A DNA stretch of 64,000 nucleotides from Amphiura filiformis (taxonomy: Eukaryota > Echinodermata > Ophiuroidea > Amphilepidida > Amphiuridae): positions 101,454,647 through 101,518,646 of the forward strand of contig NC_092628.1 of the NCBI RefSeq assembly GCF_039555335.1. The letters run 5' to 3'. Positions 10,493 to 21,278 of the stretch are shown here, piece by piece (the stretch's first letter is position 1; each line of letters opens with the position of its first letter). The translations under genes and the position numbers were made by a program. The notes below the pieces were generated by a model, which saw only the letters and a list, made by a program, of their open reading frames with translations, was not told where the DNA came from and made no database searches.

Positions 10493-11778
10493 TTACGCAA
10501 TTGAATACATGAATACAAAAGCCACCTAAGTCCATAGGAAGTGATTTTGAGAGAAAAACCTGTGTATCATTTTAATTCCTTCAGTTAGATTTACCTGGTC
10601 AATATGGTAAGTTTTACGTGCAAATGAGTGGATTAACCTGTATTAGGTATGACGATTAGCATTTCAGGGACTTCGTGGGGTTCATTTTAAATTTTGGACT
10701 TAGGTGGTTTTTTGAATCATATACAAAGGCAACAATGTTAGAATGAGATTACCACTAGTAAGATAATACAAAATAAAGCACACAGGTATGTATAATGTTG
10801 ATAAGCATTCTGCCATGTAATATAAACCACACACTTTCCTTTATTAAACCCATTTTTGTTCAAAAGTCACTCTCCAGCAATGAATGTGTTACAAGTGGAC
10901 TTTTATAAATACTGGATTTCAATCAATGTGTTACAAGACTCAAATCATGGAATTGGGTGATTCTTTCATACATGCTATTTTTCACATGCTTAATAGGCAC
11001 AGAGAATGAATTTGAGTTGTTCTTTCATACATATGACAGGCCTATGTATAGCAACAATTTCCCATGCTTAACTCAATTTGGCCGAAGTATGGACTTAGGT
11101 GGCTTTTGTATTCATATATTCAATTGCTTGTTCTCGAAGCGGATATATAACTATAATTGGATGCAATTACGTGATTACAATCGCGTCCGCACAATGGCTC
11201 TTAGAATAAACACGCATGTCGGAGCTGAAATTTTGAACGAACTGATGGAGGAAAAACCTCGTTTTTGCAATACTAGCTTCAATTTGGAGTGAAAATCAAA
11301 TGGGATTTCAATTGGCAGAATGTTGAGAAATAATGTAGGTATTCAGATGTCTAAATTAACGTCCCGTATTCAAGATATCGATAATTTTACAAAACAGTTT
11401 TTTCTCAGGCAAGATTCTCGAAAATGTTCCCCAAAAACGGACTTTTAAAATTTAATTGGTACAGTATTTGGTTCTTCCCCATGGCAACATTATTTTTTTA
11501 ATCGATTTGTAGTGCAATACAAAAAAGAAGAAAACAATCACTCGGCGTGGTTTTATACGGGGCGCATATTTGAAAAAAAGTCATGGAACGTGTTTTTCAT
11601 CTTGTGAACATGGTGCGTAAAACGGCTTTAAACGAAGGATTTTCAAATTTATTCTAAAATTTTGTATAAACACACCAACATTTCACTTGCTGCAATATTT
11701 AATTACTGAGAAAACTCTGTTTTAAAGAACAACTTTATACGTCTTTTATACGTTTTTTATACGTCTCTTTGTGTAACC
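10493..11778. other. No recognised gene
   Basis: AT-rich DNA. The phrase ACTTAGGTGGCTTTTGTATTCAT at about 11094-11116 recurs in inverted form near 10505-10530, and a further related piece is at 10688. The region may therefore be one or two decayed fold-back elements flanking the SINE. No coding motif was found. Confidence 0.4.
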
Positions 11779-12210
11779 TTAAAGAATTACAGCAAGGAAT
11801 CTTTTATTGATAAGTTGTCTGAAACTGACTGGTCTGAAATATTGTTATGTAACGATGTTGATAGAGCTTGGTCCATGTTTTGTAACATATTCTTGAACAC
11901 TCTTGACTCTGTTGCTCCTCTAAGGGAAGTTCGGATTAAACAACGCTCTGAACCATGGATGACAAGTGAGATTATTGATAACATCAGAGAAAGAGACTGT
12001 TTGCTTGCAAAATTTAATAAAAACAAACATATGTCTGAGTATTATAAAGAGTACTGTAAGTTACGTACTAAAGTCCAAAGAGAGATACGATCTGCTAAAC
12101 AACAGTACATGTTGCATAAGATTGAGGCAAATAAAAATGATTTTAAAAAGCTCTGGAAAAATCTCAAAGAGCTTGGGTACCAAAACAAAACAAAAGACTC
12201 TACCAATATA
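11779..12210 (+). mobile_element. CR1/Jockey-type LINE fragment, left half (split by PLE 2)
   Basis: The frame reads from KNYSKESFIDKLSETDW through APLREVRIKQRSEPWMT to DFKKLWKNLKELGYQNKTK. This is the linker between endonuclease and RT in APE-type LINEs. It stops at the Penelope insertion and resumes at 15786 with NKEVANHFNKFFTGIAAKL. The fragment lacks both the endonuclease and most of RT. Confidence 0.8.
12198..12210. repeat. Target-site duplication of PLE 2 (left)
   Basis: CTCTACCAATATA is present here and at 15786-15798, flanking the Penelope insertion exactly. Joining the flanks restores a continuous LINE sequence. Confidence 0.85.
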
Positions 12211-12283
12211 TCACTGTGTATGCTCATACGTAATGGTAGATAATCAAGTTAGATTTAAACTGTCATTCAACACAACATAATAT

Positions 12284-12338
12284 TATATTGAGATAGTTAC
12301 CTCAATATTTCGATGTGTACAACACACATCCTCATCAG
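12284..12338 (-). ncRNA. Hammerhead ribozyme fold, inverted PLE 2 end
   Basis: The minus-strand copy of the 15711-15765 motif has the same CTGATGA core, the same 7-bp stem II, GAA, and the same 8-bp stem III closing on U-A. The sequence after the cleavage position differs slightly from the plus copy. Confidence 0.7.
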
Positions 12339-12725
12339 GAGGACTCCAATGATGAACTGATGGAGTTGAATGTCCTGCTCTCGACCTTTGATGTCCTTTC
12401 TATTGATCGGATTAGGGCATTATATAATGAAGGGAGCTCAAGTCCTTGATCACGGTTGAGTGCTGGAGTGTGTTTTCTGATTTGAAGGGCCTCCCGCACC
12501 AGGCGGGGGTATTCTCTGTCTTCACGATTCAAAACCTTGACATTATCCCAATCAATTTGGTGATGAGTATCTGTACTGTGTTCAGACACGGCAGATGGTG
12601 TCCTGTGGGAGCTCTCGACCTTTGATGTCCTTTCTATTGATCGGATTAGGGCATTATATAATGAAGGGAGCTCAAGTCCTTGATCACGGTTGAGTGCTGG
12701 ACTGTGTTTTCTGATTTGAAGGGTT
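12335..12725 (-). pseudogene. Inverted GIY-YIG C-terminal segment of PLE 2, internally duplicated
   Basis: The minus-strand translation reads SEHSTDTHHQIDWDNVKVLN and ends TPALNRDQGLELPSLYNALI, nearly identical to the plus-strand endonuclease C-terminus at about 15460-15714. The last 115 bases occur twice in direct orientation, at about 12375-12487 and 12608-12722, so a tandem duplication arose within this inverted piece. Confidence 0.8.
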
Positions 12726-12901
12726 GTGTTGTTTTGTGTTGTTTTGGATAGAGAACAGTATGATCAAAAACTTAGCACATTATTGAGTGATACAAAAACC
12801 TACCATAAGCAGTTAGCAACCTGGACAACCGATTCTTTTGTTATGCAAGGCTCACTCAGTCATTTAATGAGGCAATACAAACGATCGAATTTGGTGTTGA
12901 A

Positions 12902-13915
12902 ATGAGCTAAATTTTGAGTTACACCTTTTCAATGTAAAATTTATTTTCTCGGCCAAATGAAAAGCAATCATTTTCATTTTTTCAGTAAATGTCAGGAAAA
13001 ATTGTAGTGCTTGATACTGTATTTTTTTTTCAAATTCTAGTGTTAAACTTAGGCGTGAAATTTAGTCATTTAGTGTAAGATTTTCGATTTTAATAGGCTT
13101 AAACTCTGCCCGCGAGCCTTTTTTGGATCAACCTTTTAGCTTTTCAAAGTAAGATAGTTCGCTAATGAAGGATTTTTCCCAACTTTCTAACGCACATCAC
13201 CGTGAGCGATATATCATAGTTTTGTCAGAATTTCCGTTTTGATTTCACCATCTTTCACTGTCGGCTGAAAAATTTCAAAATCAACCCGTGAAATCTAAGG
13301 CTAGTACTAGCATTGTGGATCGATATCCCTGGGTTTAATAGGAATACCGGCATGGCTATAGTGTTGCCAGAACTTCAATATAGCAAAGAAATTCCCAAAC
13401 CTATCGCGCCCCTACTGATCATGTTTAACCAGAACACCCAATTGGGGATTTAATCGCTGGTCGGGCAATTTGCTTTCAATGAAACATTGACCTGGATAAC
13501 AACAAAGGAAATATCGACTATTTCTGCTGGTTGCTCTCGAGAGTTTGACATTTTCGGAGCATGAATGGAAAAAGGGTAAAACAAAAACGGAAATTCTGAC
13601 AAAACTATAACATATAGACCCACACGATGTGCTTTACAGAGGTGGGAAATATCTTTCTTTAGCAAACTATATTAGTTTGAGACGCTAAAACATGAATTCC
13701 GTAAAAAGCTCGCAGGCAAATTCAAGGCCTATAAAAATCAAAATATCACACTAAAAGACACAATTTGATGCTTAATTTTAACACCAGGATTTTTTAAAAA
13801 TGTATATCCAAGCACCAAGTTTTTAACTGACATTACTGAAGAAAAAAAATTATTGCTTTATATTTGACCGAGAAAATTAATTTCATAGCAAAAAGGTGTA
13901 TCTCTGAATTGTGCT
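12902..13915. mobile_element. Long fold-back element inside PLE 2
   Basis: Diverged inverted arms of about 340 bp lie at about 12905-13250 and 13555-13910. Shared words include TACACCTTTT, TTTTCTCGG and TAGTTTTGTCAGAATTTCCG. The unit separates the RT N-terminal remnant from the main RT. No coding region is seen. Confidence 0.6.
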
Positions 13916-15308
13916 GATTTTTACATGTATCGACCGACTTTTAGCGCGACTAAGCATTTCTAAAGAATTGGTTGTCCAGGCGGCTGACTGTAAGCTCAAT
14001 AAAGACCCTGCCAAATCTCATCAAGCCAAACTCATTAAGTTACTGAAAGACTTTAAGAAATCCGGCAACCTTAGTGAAAAGCAATATAACAAGCTTTACC
14101 CTACCGCATGTTGTGTGCCCCAATTCTATGGACTTCCAAAAATACACAAGAAGGGAGCCTCATTGCGGCCAATCGTTTCTAGCATTAATTCGGTACACTA
14201 CGAATCTGGCAAGTTACTAGCAAATATTTTGTCTGCAGTAGTAGGGAAATCAGATCATCACATCAAAAATAGTGAAGACTTTGTTACTCGCATTAAGGAT
14301 CTTCGTATTGAATCAGACGAAATCCTTGTATCCTATGATGTGTCCTCTTTGTTTACGTGCATTCCGGTTAACAACGCTATCTAAGTAGTTTCAGATTTAT
14401 TTATTTATTTATTAGATCTTATTTTCCTGGGGAAACCCTATCAGTGTGAACACTGTTTTTCATGGGTGCCCAGGGGTCAAACAAAATACGTCAAAATGGA
14501 TTCTTCCTGGAAAAGTAAAACAGGTCTTTCCGCTGATCAGGTAATTGAGCTATTACAACTCTATCTCAGTAGCGCCTATTTTGTAGCCCAAGGAGAGTTT
14601 TTATCAACAATGGGAGGGTTGAGGGGCTATGAAGGGCTCTGCGAGCCCAGTTATCGCAAACCTGTTCATGGAGTATTTTGAAACTAAATGCTTGAAAACT
14701 CCACTATTAAACCTAAGATCTGGTTACGATATGTGGATGACACATTTGTGATACTACGTAAAGCAGAGACAGAATCTTTCTTCCAATTCATCAACGACCA
14801 AAACCCACATATCAGATTCACGTGTGAGCCAGAAGCAAACAGACATCTTGCCTTTCTTGATACAAAAATCACTAGGAAAGAAAGCGGTTCACTGGACGTC
14901 ACAATTTACCGGAAACCTACACACACCGACCAATATCTTCACTTCAACATTCATCATCCGATCTCTCATAAACTTAGTGTCATAAGAACTCTCACTCACA
15001 GAGCTAATACCGCTGTCACCGATCCCGAAGAAAGGGAAAAGGAGATTGAACATATCAAGGGTGCGCTTGGAAATTGTGGGTACCGCCAGTGGGCTTTTGA
15101 CCTTTCCACCAGTCGAAATAAACCCCCCACTCAAAATTCCAACCCTCCGGAACCAACATCTGACATCCCTCAACCAAGCAACAAGACTTTCATCACACTA
15201 CCCTTTCTGGATGGCATCTCGCAAAAACTTCAGCGTATATTCAAAACCTACGGGGTAGCCACCAGCTTTAAACCCCACACGACTTTTCGCAAAATCCTTG
15301 TCACCTAA
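13911..15308 (+). pseudogene. PLE 2 reverse transcriptase
   Basis: Penelope RT blocks are QFYGLPKIHKKGASLRPIVS near 14120, VSYDVSSLFTCIPVNNAI near 14330, and YVDDTFVIL near 14731. FLDTKITRKESGSLDVTIYR follows near 14855, then THTDQYLHFNIHHPISHKL near 14918. The region between motif A and YVDD is disturbed: a SINE-like insertion sits at 14392-14480 and the MGSP motif is not readable. It is followed directly by the endonuclease frame. Confidence 0.8.
14392..14480 (-). mobile_element. Short SINE-like insertion in PLE 2 RT
   Basis: On the minus strand it contains a CAGTGTTCACACTGATAGGG block, which has an internal dyad, and ends in an (AAAT)n tail. It splits the RT sequence. The AAAT tail suggests retroposition by a LINE. 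Confidence 0.5.
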
Positions 15309-15714
15309 GGACCCAGTTCCAATTGAAAAACGCTGTGGCTGCATATACCAGATTAACTGCACCGAATGCACAAAATCTTACATCGGACAGTCTGGAAGAC
15401 AACTGGGACAGAGACTTAAAGAACATAAGTCCACTGCTCCCAGCAGGACACCATCTGCCGTGTCTGAACACAGTACAGATACTCATCACCAAATTGACTG
15501 GGATAATGTCAAGGTTTTGAATCGTGAAGACAGAGAATACCCCCGCCTGGTGCGGGAGGCCCTTCAAATCAGAAAACAAACTCCAGCACTCAACCGTGAT
15601 CAAGGACTTGAGCTCCCTTCATTATATAATGCCCTAATCCGATCAATAGAAAGGACATCAAAGGTCGAGAGCAGGACATTCAACTCCATCAGTGCATCAT
15701 TGGAGTCCTCCTGA
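15298..15714 (+). CDS. PLE 2 GIY-YIG endonuclease domain
   Basis: The 138-residue frame begins with a cysteine cluster, CGCIYQINCTEC (residues 13-24), followed by KSYIGQSGRQLGQRLKEH, the GIY-YIG core in Penelope form with the expected arginine. VSEHSTDTHHQIDW supplies a conserved His region. The C-terminal block TPALNRDQGLELPSLYNALI is typical. It would nick target DNA to prime reverse transcription. The stop codon TGA at 15712-15714 lies inside the CTGATGA core of the hammerhead fold, so coding sequence and ribozyme overlap by a few bases. Confidence 0.85.
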   Translation: MSPKDPVPIEKRCGCIYQINCTECTKSYIGQSGRQLGQRLKEHKSTAPSRTPSAVSEHSTDTHHQIDWDNVKVLNREDREYPRLVREALQIRKQTPALNRDQGLELPSLYNALIRSIERTSKVESRTFNSISASLESS

Positions 15715-15765
15715 TGAGGATGTGTGTTGTACACATCGAAATATTGAGGTAACTATCTCAATATA
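15711..15765 (+). ncRNA. Hammerhead ribozyme fold at the PLE 2 3' end
   Basis: The conserved core CTGATGA is at 15711-15717. Stem II is GATGTGT (15719-15725) paired with ACACATC (15731-15737), with a five-base loop and one unpaired G at 15718. GAA is at 15738-15740. Stem III pairs 15741-15748 with 15757-15764, eight perfect base pairs around an eight-base loop. The U16.1 position is T15764 and H17 is A15765, so cleavage would follow A15765. Stem I pairing is not evident, which is the weak point. Hammerheads are established parts of Penelope terminal regions. Confidence 0.8.
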
Positions 15766-15785
15766 TGTTGTGTTGAATGAGTTTG

Positions 15786-15990
15786 CTCTACCAATATAGT
15801 TTTAGATATTGATGGAAAAAAAGTGTTTTGAGAACAAAGAAGTTGCTAATCATTTCAACAAATTCTTTACTGGAATTGCTGCCAAACTTGTTGGTGAGCT
15901 ACCTGAGCCATGTGGTCTTTATGACGTTAACTCCAACAGGCTCCAAAGCTATTACAGTCATATCAGGAATGGTAGGTCTACGATCAGCCA
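15786..15990 (+). mobile_element. CR1/Jockey-type LINE fragment, right half
   Basis: Begins with the second copy of the target duplication. Translation gives CFENKEVANHFNKFFTGIAA, the conserved block just before RT. It ends abruptly near 15990, where it is joined to the repeat-associated coding fragment. Confidence 0.75.
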
Positions 15991-16242
15991 TCCAGATATT
16001 TAACCAGGCCTTGCCTCAGAAACAGTTGGTTGCGCAGCAATTTCAGCAGCAGCAGTCCCCTCCCCTCGTCCAGCCGCTGTTTCCACCATTGTCACCAAGC
16101 CTCCTCTGGTTCCGCACGAAGATCGAGCAGGAGTCGGCAGGCGGTGGAACAGGCGCAGCCGTAGGGGTGGGCGAGGCAGGGGTGACGATGGCGGTCGCGA
16201 CGACCCATCCGCTTTTGGCAGATGTGGTCGGGGGAAACATAA
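15970..16242 (+). pseudogene. Repeat-associated coding fragment, Arg/Gly-rich (fossil)
   Basis: Homologous to the fragment at the left edge of the window. After a Gln/Pro-rich stretch, the DNA reads into an Arg/Gly/Asp-rich segment ending GRCGRGKH. The last 105 bases (16135-16240) are repeated at 16766-16868, each time directly followed by repeat R1. A gag-like retroelement protein is possible but not shown. Broken. Confidence 0.4.
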
Positions 16243-16605
16243 TTTGACCTCTGCAGTACTTAAACCTGGTTAATAGGAAATTACTCCAGCAAAATCAATC
16301 GATAAAGTCTAGTCTATCCTCCACATTTAAAAATGGTATACTGCACTTATGCCCAAATATGGCACTTCCCAATCAATAATCACCCATTTGAAATCCCCTG
16401 ACTCGCTGCACTGACCAAAGTTATGGACAGACATGACAGATGTGAGAGCTATTTTTGCTGTTATCTGTCATTTACATATCAGGGAAGTACGAACATTTGC
16501 AGATGCCCCACCTACTCAGTTTTTAGCCTACATAATATACATTGTCCTTGATTGACAGCAAGTACAAAAAATATCCGTCAAGTGGTTTAGCCCCGGGGGT
16601 CACTC
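16243..16605. repeat. Repeat R1, copy b (partial)
   Basis: Matches the first 360 bases of copies a and c, then breaks off near the word TCAAGTGGTTTAGCCC. A unique 160-bp piece follows before the next Arg/Gly-rich fragment at 16766. Confidence 0.8.
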
Positions 16606-16861
16606 GAATATGAAAGTGACGTACCTGTGCCCACCAGCGTACGAAACTAGGGGTCTATCGGTGTAGAAAAATTCAGAAAAAAGGGGGTCATTCGGTGTTG
16701 GCAATGTCAAAAATGGGGTGATTTTGTATGGGAGCGCCCAAAATTTCACATCATTGACAATCAAGGCAGGCGGTGGAACAGGCGCAGCCGTAGGGGTGGG
16801 CGAGGAAGGGGTGACGATGGCGGTCGCGACGACCCATCCGCTTTTGGCAGATGTGGTCGGG

Positions 16862-18603
16862 GGAAACATGATTCGACCTGTACTTAAACCTGGTTAATAG
16901 GAAATTACTCCAGCAAAATCAATCGATAAAGTCTAGTCTATCCTCCACATGGAATGATGGACTGCACTTATGCCCAAATATGGCACTTCCCAATCAATAA
17001 TCACCCATTTGAAATCCCCTGACTCGCTGCACTGACCAAAGTTATGGACAGACATGACAGATGTGGGAGCTGTTTTTGCTGTTATCTGTCATTTACATAT
17101 CAGGGAAGTACGAACATTTGCAGATGCCCCACCTACTCAGTTTTTAGCCTACATGTATACATTATCCTTGATTGACAGCAAGTACAAAAAATATCCGTCA
17201 AGTGGTTTAGCTCGGGGGTTTAGCTTTAATGCCCTTCGGAAGAGAGCGGTCTACAAGTGAGTGATAGTCACTAAAAGTTACATTCGATTTACACAGGGAA
17301 TTTTGCAGGCATGCCGTGCCCTTCCTTACTAAAACACCAAAGTGCGAATATTTCTAAATATCTAAATTAGCTAAAAATTTAGGACATGTTACAAAACTAT
17401 ATTTTCTAGAATTTCAGAGAGTACAACAAATATTTGCCGGTTATTTTCACACAGTGACGATGCAATGGCCTATTAAACCTCTAACATACACTGTTTGTAG
17501 AGGTCACAGGTCAATGGTGCGAGCACTGTGTATTGTATATAGGAAAATGAACAGTAACTGCAGTATGACTTACCTCTCGGACAATTGTGTTCATCTGAGT
17601 AGTCGCCACAATCATTTTCTCCATCACATTGTTGCTGTCCTGGTATGCAACGTCCACTGTAACAACGAAATTCCGATAATTCCGAGCAAACCCTTTCTCC
17701 TTCTTGAACTGTAAGATTGGTGAGATTTATGACAATTACACGTATTATCGATACAACAGATGCTTATTGATGTTCAAAGATTAACCCTAACACTCCTCAA
17801 TTCTACAAAATATTGTTACCGCTGAAGAAGATGGATTTAGCGAGTAACGGGCAGGTTCTTTCAGAGGAGCAAGTACCGATGAAAAACACACACAGAGAGT
17901 ACTAATTATGAAGTTAATAGATATTTATTCGGCCGGTGTTGATTTTCTTTGCTGAACACAAATGTTCTTGATGATAAATAAAAACAGTAAGTCTTGATTC
18001 AGATGATGGTGAGAGAGAGAGAGAAGAACACGTTCTTCTTCGTCTGGTGGTCACAAATCAAAGACACTGGGATCTCCCTGATTTTTCAGACCAGGGTGTG
18101 TCAGGCTATCTCCTGATCAACTTTCAACCAATCACGATAGGGTAGAGATCCCAGGGCCCCAACGTTAGTTTCATAATCCCAATTAAGATAATTTTGGGAT
18201 TATAGATTTTGATCCCTTCACAATAAGGACGAGAGATAAATCTCAGAATTGGCGATATTATTGGATTGCCTTTTTAGGATTCATCTATATGATACCTGAA
18301 TAATAATAGAGGAGGGGATGAAGGTGCCGATAAACGGTGGACAAACACTTGCGAAAATGGCCTGATTATGATAATATATTTTTTGGGGTAAACAGAATGA
18401 TTATCTCCCAGGTCTCTGTTTTCCAGATCTTTCCCTATTAATTGATGGTTATTATTAATTATCCTTAAGACAATATCTTTTCTCTATCCGTCCATTCTGA
18501 TCTCCTACATTACCACTCGCCCAATTTTATTCAATATTCACAGCAGTATTTCTCAAGACAAAACCTTTGCAGTATAAAGTTCTATTGATTTAAATGCAGC
18601 GCG
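16862..18603. repeat. Right copy of the duplicated LDLR-A block, including R1 copy c
   Basis: R1 occupies about 16862-17560, the LDLR-A exon 17574-17708, and intron sequence to 18603. It is the uninterrupted counterpart of 3835-8828 and serves as an empty-site reference for the insertions in the left block. The GA tract at 18010-18024 is shorter than its counterpart. Confidence 0.85.
17574..17708 (-). CDS. LDLR class A exon 1 of a secreted/membrane protein gene
   Basis: The acceptor CTTACAG lies just above 17708 and the donor GAGAG|GTAAGT just below 17574 on the minus strand. The exon is 135 bp and phase 1-1, and the domain has the six cysteines: [36 protein letters not shown]. The acidic calcium-site pattern is complete. 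It receives one base from the signal-peptide exon and passes one base to the next LDLR-A exon, so all junctions keep frame. It is a paralogue of the exon at 7439-7576, with most changes in the variable loop between Cys3 and Cys4. Confidence 0.85.
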
Positions 18604-18868
18604 AATGTACCGGTGTAGTTTACATGCCACAATGATTGTGTCTATCTAATAAACAGAATTGTAGACTCGAGTCGTATGACTTGGACTCGAGTCCAACTCG
18701 AGTCCAAGTCCAATTACACTTGATATACCAGACTTCTTTACTTTTAAGCTATTAGGATAATTCAAAAGTTTCCATGGCAATGGCCATTTATACACATTTA
18801 TTTTTAAAGCTAAATTCCCAGTAAAATGGAGCAAATGTTTCAGTAAAATTGACAAAAAATTTACTTAC
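18604..18868. other. Intron 1, with a palindromic CTCGAG cluster
   Basis: Three ACTCGAGTCC-type palindromes occur within 18663-18712. No exon is seen between the signal exon and the first LDLR-A exon. Confidence 0.5.
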
Positions 18869-18962
18869 GCCACGGTATGTAGCGGTCTTCTTCCCATAAT
18901 TCAGCTGAATGTACAATAACGACAGAAAAAAGGACCACGTAAGCAATGATCAACCCCCTCAT
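18869..18962 (-). CDS. Signal-peptide exon of the LDLR-A gene
   Basis: The minus-strand ATG at 18962 opens MRGLIIAYVVLFSVVIVHSA, a good signal peptide with a positive n-region, a hydrophobic core and likely cleavage after HSA. ELWEEDRYIPW follows. The donor GTGGC|GTAAGTAA ends the exon in phase 1, matching the 2-base start of the LDLR-A exon. An acceptor (TCTTCAG) just above 18988 suggests a 5' UTR intron. The frame is also open upstream to about 19058, but the signal peptide and Kozak-like context favour this ATG. The mature protein is secreted or membrane-bound; the full architecture cannot be known from this window. Confidence 0.75.
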
Positions 18963-19033
18963 GTTGCGTGTTTTGTAACAAAGCGGACCTGAAGACAGGA
19001 AAGAAACAAAAACATTAATAGTCTTGCTACTTT

Positions 19034-19252
19034 TATAGACGAATCCAATTTCACTCATTCCTACACCTCAATGGCAGCCAAAGCTGGGTCCCCGTCGGCT
19101 CCATCTCACCTAAAATGTGAAATGATGCGGCCTTGGAGGGTAGAATCTAGCATCGAATTTTAAGCGGATTTAATCCACCCAATGCTGCTGCGGGGACCCA
19201 GTAATGGCCGACCAAATCCTGACCATGACTTGCCTCTTTGGATTTGTCTATA
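19034..19252. mobile_element. Short TA-flanked MITE (TAGACGAATCCAA family)
   Basis: The ends are TATAGACGAATCCAA and TTGGATTTGTCTATA. TA duplications and terminal inverted repeats fit the Tc1/mariner class. The 219-bp interior matches the longer member at 37567-38266 in opposite orientation. Confidence 0.75.
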
Positions 19253-19299
19253 ATTGGGTACTGGCAAACGGCAAACGTGGCAAACGGGGTGCACCGTCA

Positions 19300-19610
19300 G
19301 TCCGACACGCCGATAATCAGACACGCCTCTAGTCCAACTACACAAATTCCCTATAGGCCTAATTAGGGGTGCGTCAATCCGAAAATAAAAAACACTGCGC
19401 TATTTCGAAAAAAAAGCATGCGCTAGTCCGAAAATGAAAACCAATGCAACAGTCCGACATGCCGCTAGACCGACTACACAAATTCCCTAAACTTAGAGGT
19501 GCGTCAGTCCGAAAATTAAAAACACTGCGCTAGTCCGAAAAAAGCATAGTAATGCTAGTCCGAAATTGAAAACTACTGCAACAGTCCGACACGCCGCTAG
19601 TGGGACTAAC
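19300..19610. repeat. Two-copy tandem repeat of about 140 bp
   Basis: The phrases ACTACACAAATTCCCTA, GGTGCGTCA, TCCGAAAAT and GCAACAGTCCGACA recur in the same order in 19308-19455 and 19456-19605. No coding content. Confidence 0.65.
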
Positions 19611-20823
19611 GGAGGTTTAACAAGGGTTAAAAAAATGAAAATGCTTCGATCTTGATTACTCGTCTGATGACATGGATTAAGAAAATATATAGTTTGCGCT
19701 ATCTACGACCTATCGTTATTGAGTTACCTACAAAGAGCTAAAAAATGGTAACACATTGTATGTGTAACTGAGTAGAACCATAAAAAGAATAGTTTTGCCT
19801 ACTGTGTTCACTAGACGTTCGCTTTTCGTATCTCTTTCCTTGTTGGAAAGGTATAACGTTGAGGAGATAGGAACATGTACCTAAGATCCGGGACCTCCTC
19901 TGCCATATTTGGCTGAGTAACGTTACATGAACACGGTCTTTTGTGCCTATGTAAATTAGTCATTGTGTAAAGCTGTGTTTATACCCATGGGTTACTCATC
20001 ATCAGACTGAATCATTGTCGCTAACTACACAAGTTATGTGTACAATTTTAGAGAACGTTGACCGACAGAGGGTGTCAATATAGGCCAGGAGGGTGAAAGT
20101 GCATAGGAACAATGCCGGAAACTACGTCACGATATTGTTCGACCTAGGCTACATATTTTTTAACGCATGCGTGTTCGTAAATACAGCTTTAGTCTCCACC
20201 ACCTTCGCAACACGGTACGTGGAGTGTCTGGAATCATACTGACGGCGGAGGAGAATACTAGCTGGTCAGACAGTTTAATTTTATGAAGCATATAATACAT
20301 GAACAATCACCGTCATTTGATCGATTTACTACAGAATATATTGTATATTCAAAATATAATTTTAATATTGTAAATCTGTTAACTTATATATTAATTTTGT
20401 GTACTAAAGTATAAGGACACATGATTAAAATCATGTCGAAGACAAAATGGCCGCTAATCCGCCTATTGTCTAGACCTAGGATACATATTTCAAAAGAGGG
20501 CAGCAGACTAGGATGCTTATCCCTTCCTCTTTATCCCCGTATAGGCCTACGTGTCGCTTTTGAAAAACAGCGAATCATGCGCATGCTCAGCAGGCAAATA
20601 CGACGGCGATTTAGTACACTGATCATGCGTGCAAAAGCGATTGAGTATAAATGCATCTTTAGAAATGACCGGCGATTGTGTGTTCTCAAGTGGGTTTTAT
20701 CATGTTAATTAGTGACCTGACACACATTTGTATTAGTTCAATCAAGTATTGAAATGCTGTCTTTTTTTGTACTGGATCGTTAAAGCATATCCAACAATTT
20801 TTTCAATGTAAGTGCCTCTGGCC
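19611..20823. other. No recognised gene
   Basis: Unique-looking DNA. The 95-codon ORF at 20421-20708 is basic and has no family motif, so I do not call it a gene. Confidence 0.5.
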
Positions 20824-21278
20824 TTAAGGGATCTGGAATGAGCGTTTTGAGCGTTTCGACAGTATTTTTTTGTGGGACATGAGAGCGCATCAAACATATC
20901 GAATTGCATTCTGAATACGAAAAATGTCTTTCTGATATCAGATAATTTTCATTTTTTGAAATTCACGATATAATACAAATTTTATGACAAATTATTAAAA
21001 TTGATATTTTTTCACATTTTTTTTATATATAACAGTGCTCGAAGAAAATTATATAAATCTAATGACATATTCTTAAAGTGTATGTAGTTGGGAGGAAAAG
21101 CCGACGATCAATTTTAAAATTTTGACCTTTCATATTGAAGATATGGATTTTTTCCCAAAAAGACTTTATTGTTTTTTTGGTGTTTTGGGAAAAAAATCGA
21201 TATCTTCAATACGAAAGGTCAAAATTTTCAATTGATCGTCGGCTTTTCATCCCACCTACATACACTTAAAAGTATAAA
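20824..21278. mobile_element. TTAA fold-back element R2, copy 1 (truncated)
   Basis: Starts TTAAGGGATCTGGAATGAGC. It contains a strong internal hairpin: arms of about 85 bp at 21085-21172 and 21185-21275 share GACGATCAATT and GAAGATATGG blocks. The right terminal arm seen in copy 2 is missing. TTAA ends suggest the piggyBac or Kolobok class, non-autonomous. Confidence 0.7.

Larger units (their letters stand above)
12211..15785 (+). mobile_element. Penelope-like element PLE 2 inserted in a LINE
   Basis: This 3.6-kb insertion has a 13-bp target duplication. Its parts from left to right are: an inverted copy of its own 3' end (12211-12725, minus strand); a fragment of RT N-terminus near 12745-12830; a long fold-back element (12902-13915); the main RT on plus (about 13930-15300); the GIY-YIG endonuclease (15298-15714); and a hammerhead fold at the 3' end (15711-15765). 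A small SINE-like unit interrupts RT at 14392-14480. The inverted 3' piece plus a forward body is a known Penelope arrangement. The copy is broken in several places. Confidence 0.85.

Noticed and set aside
20421-20708. 95-codon basic frame
   Set aside because: No family motif, no splice or codon evidence.
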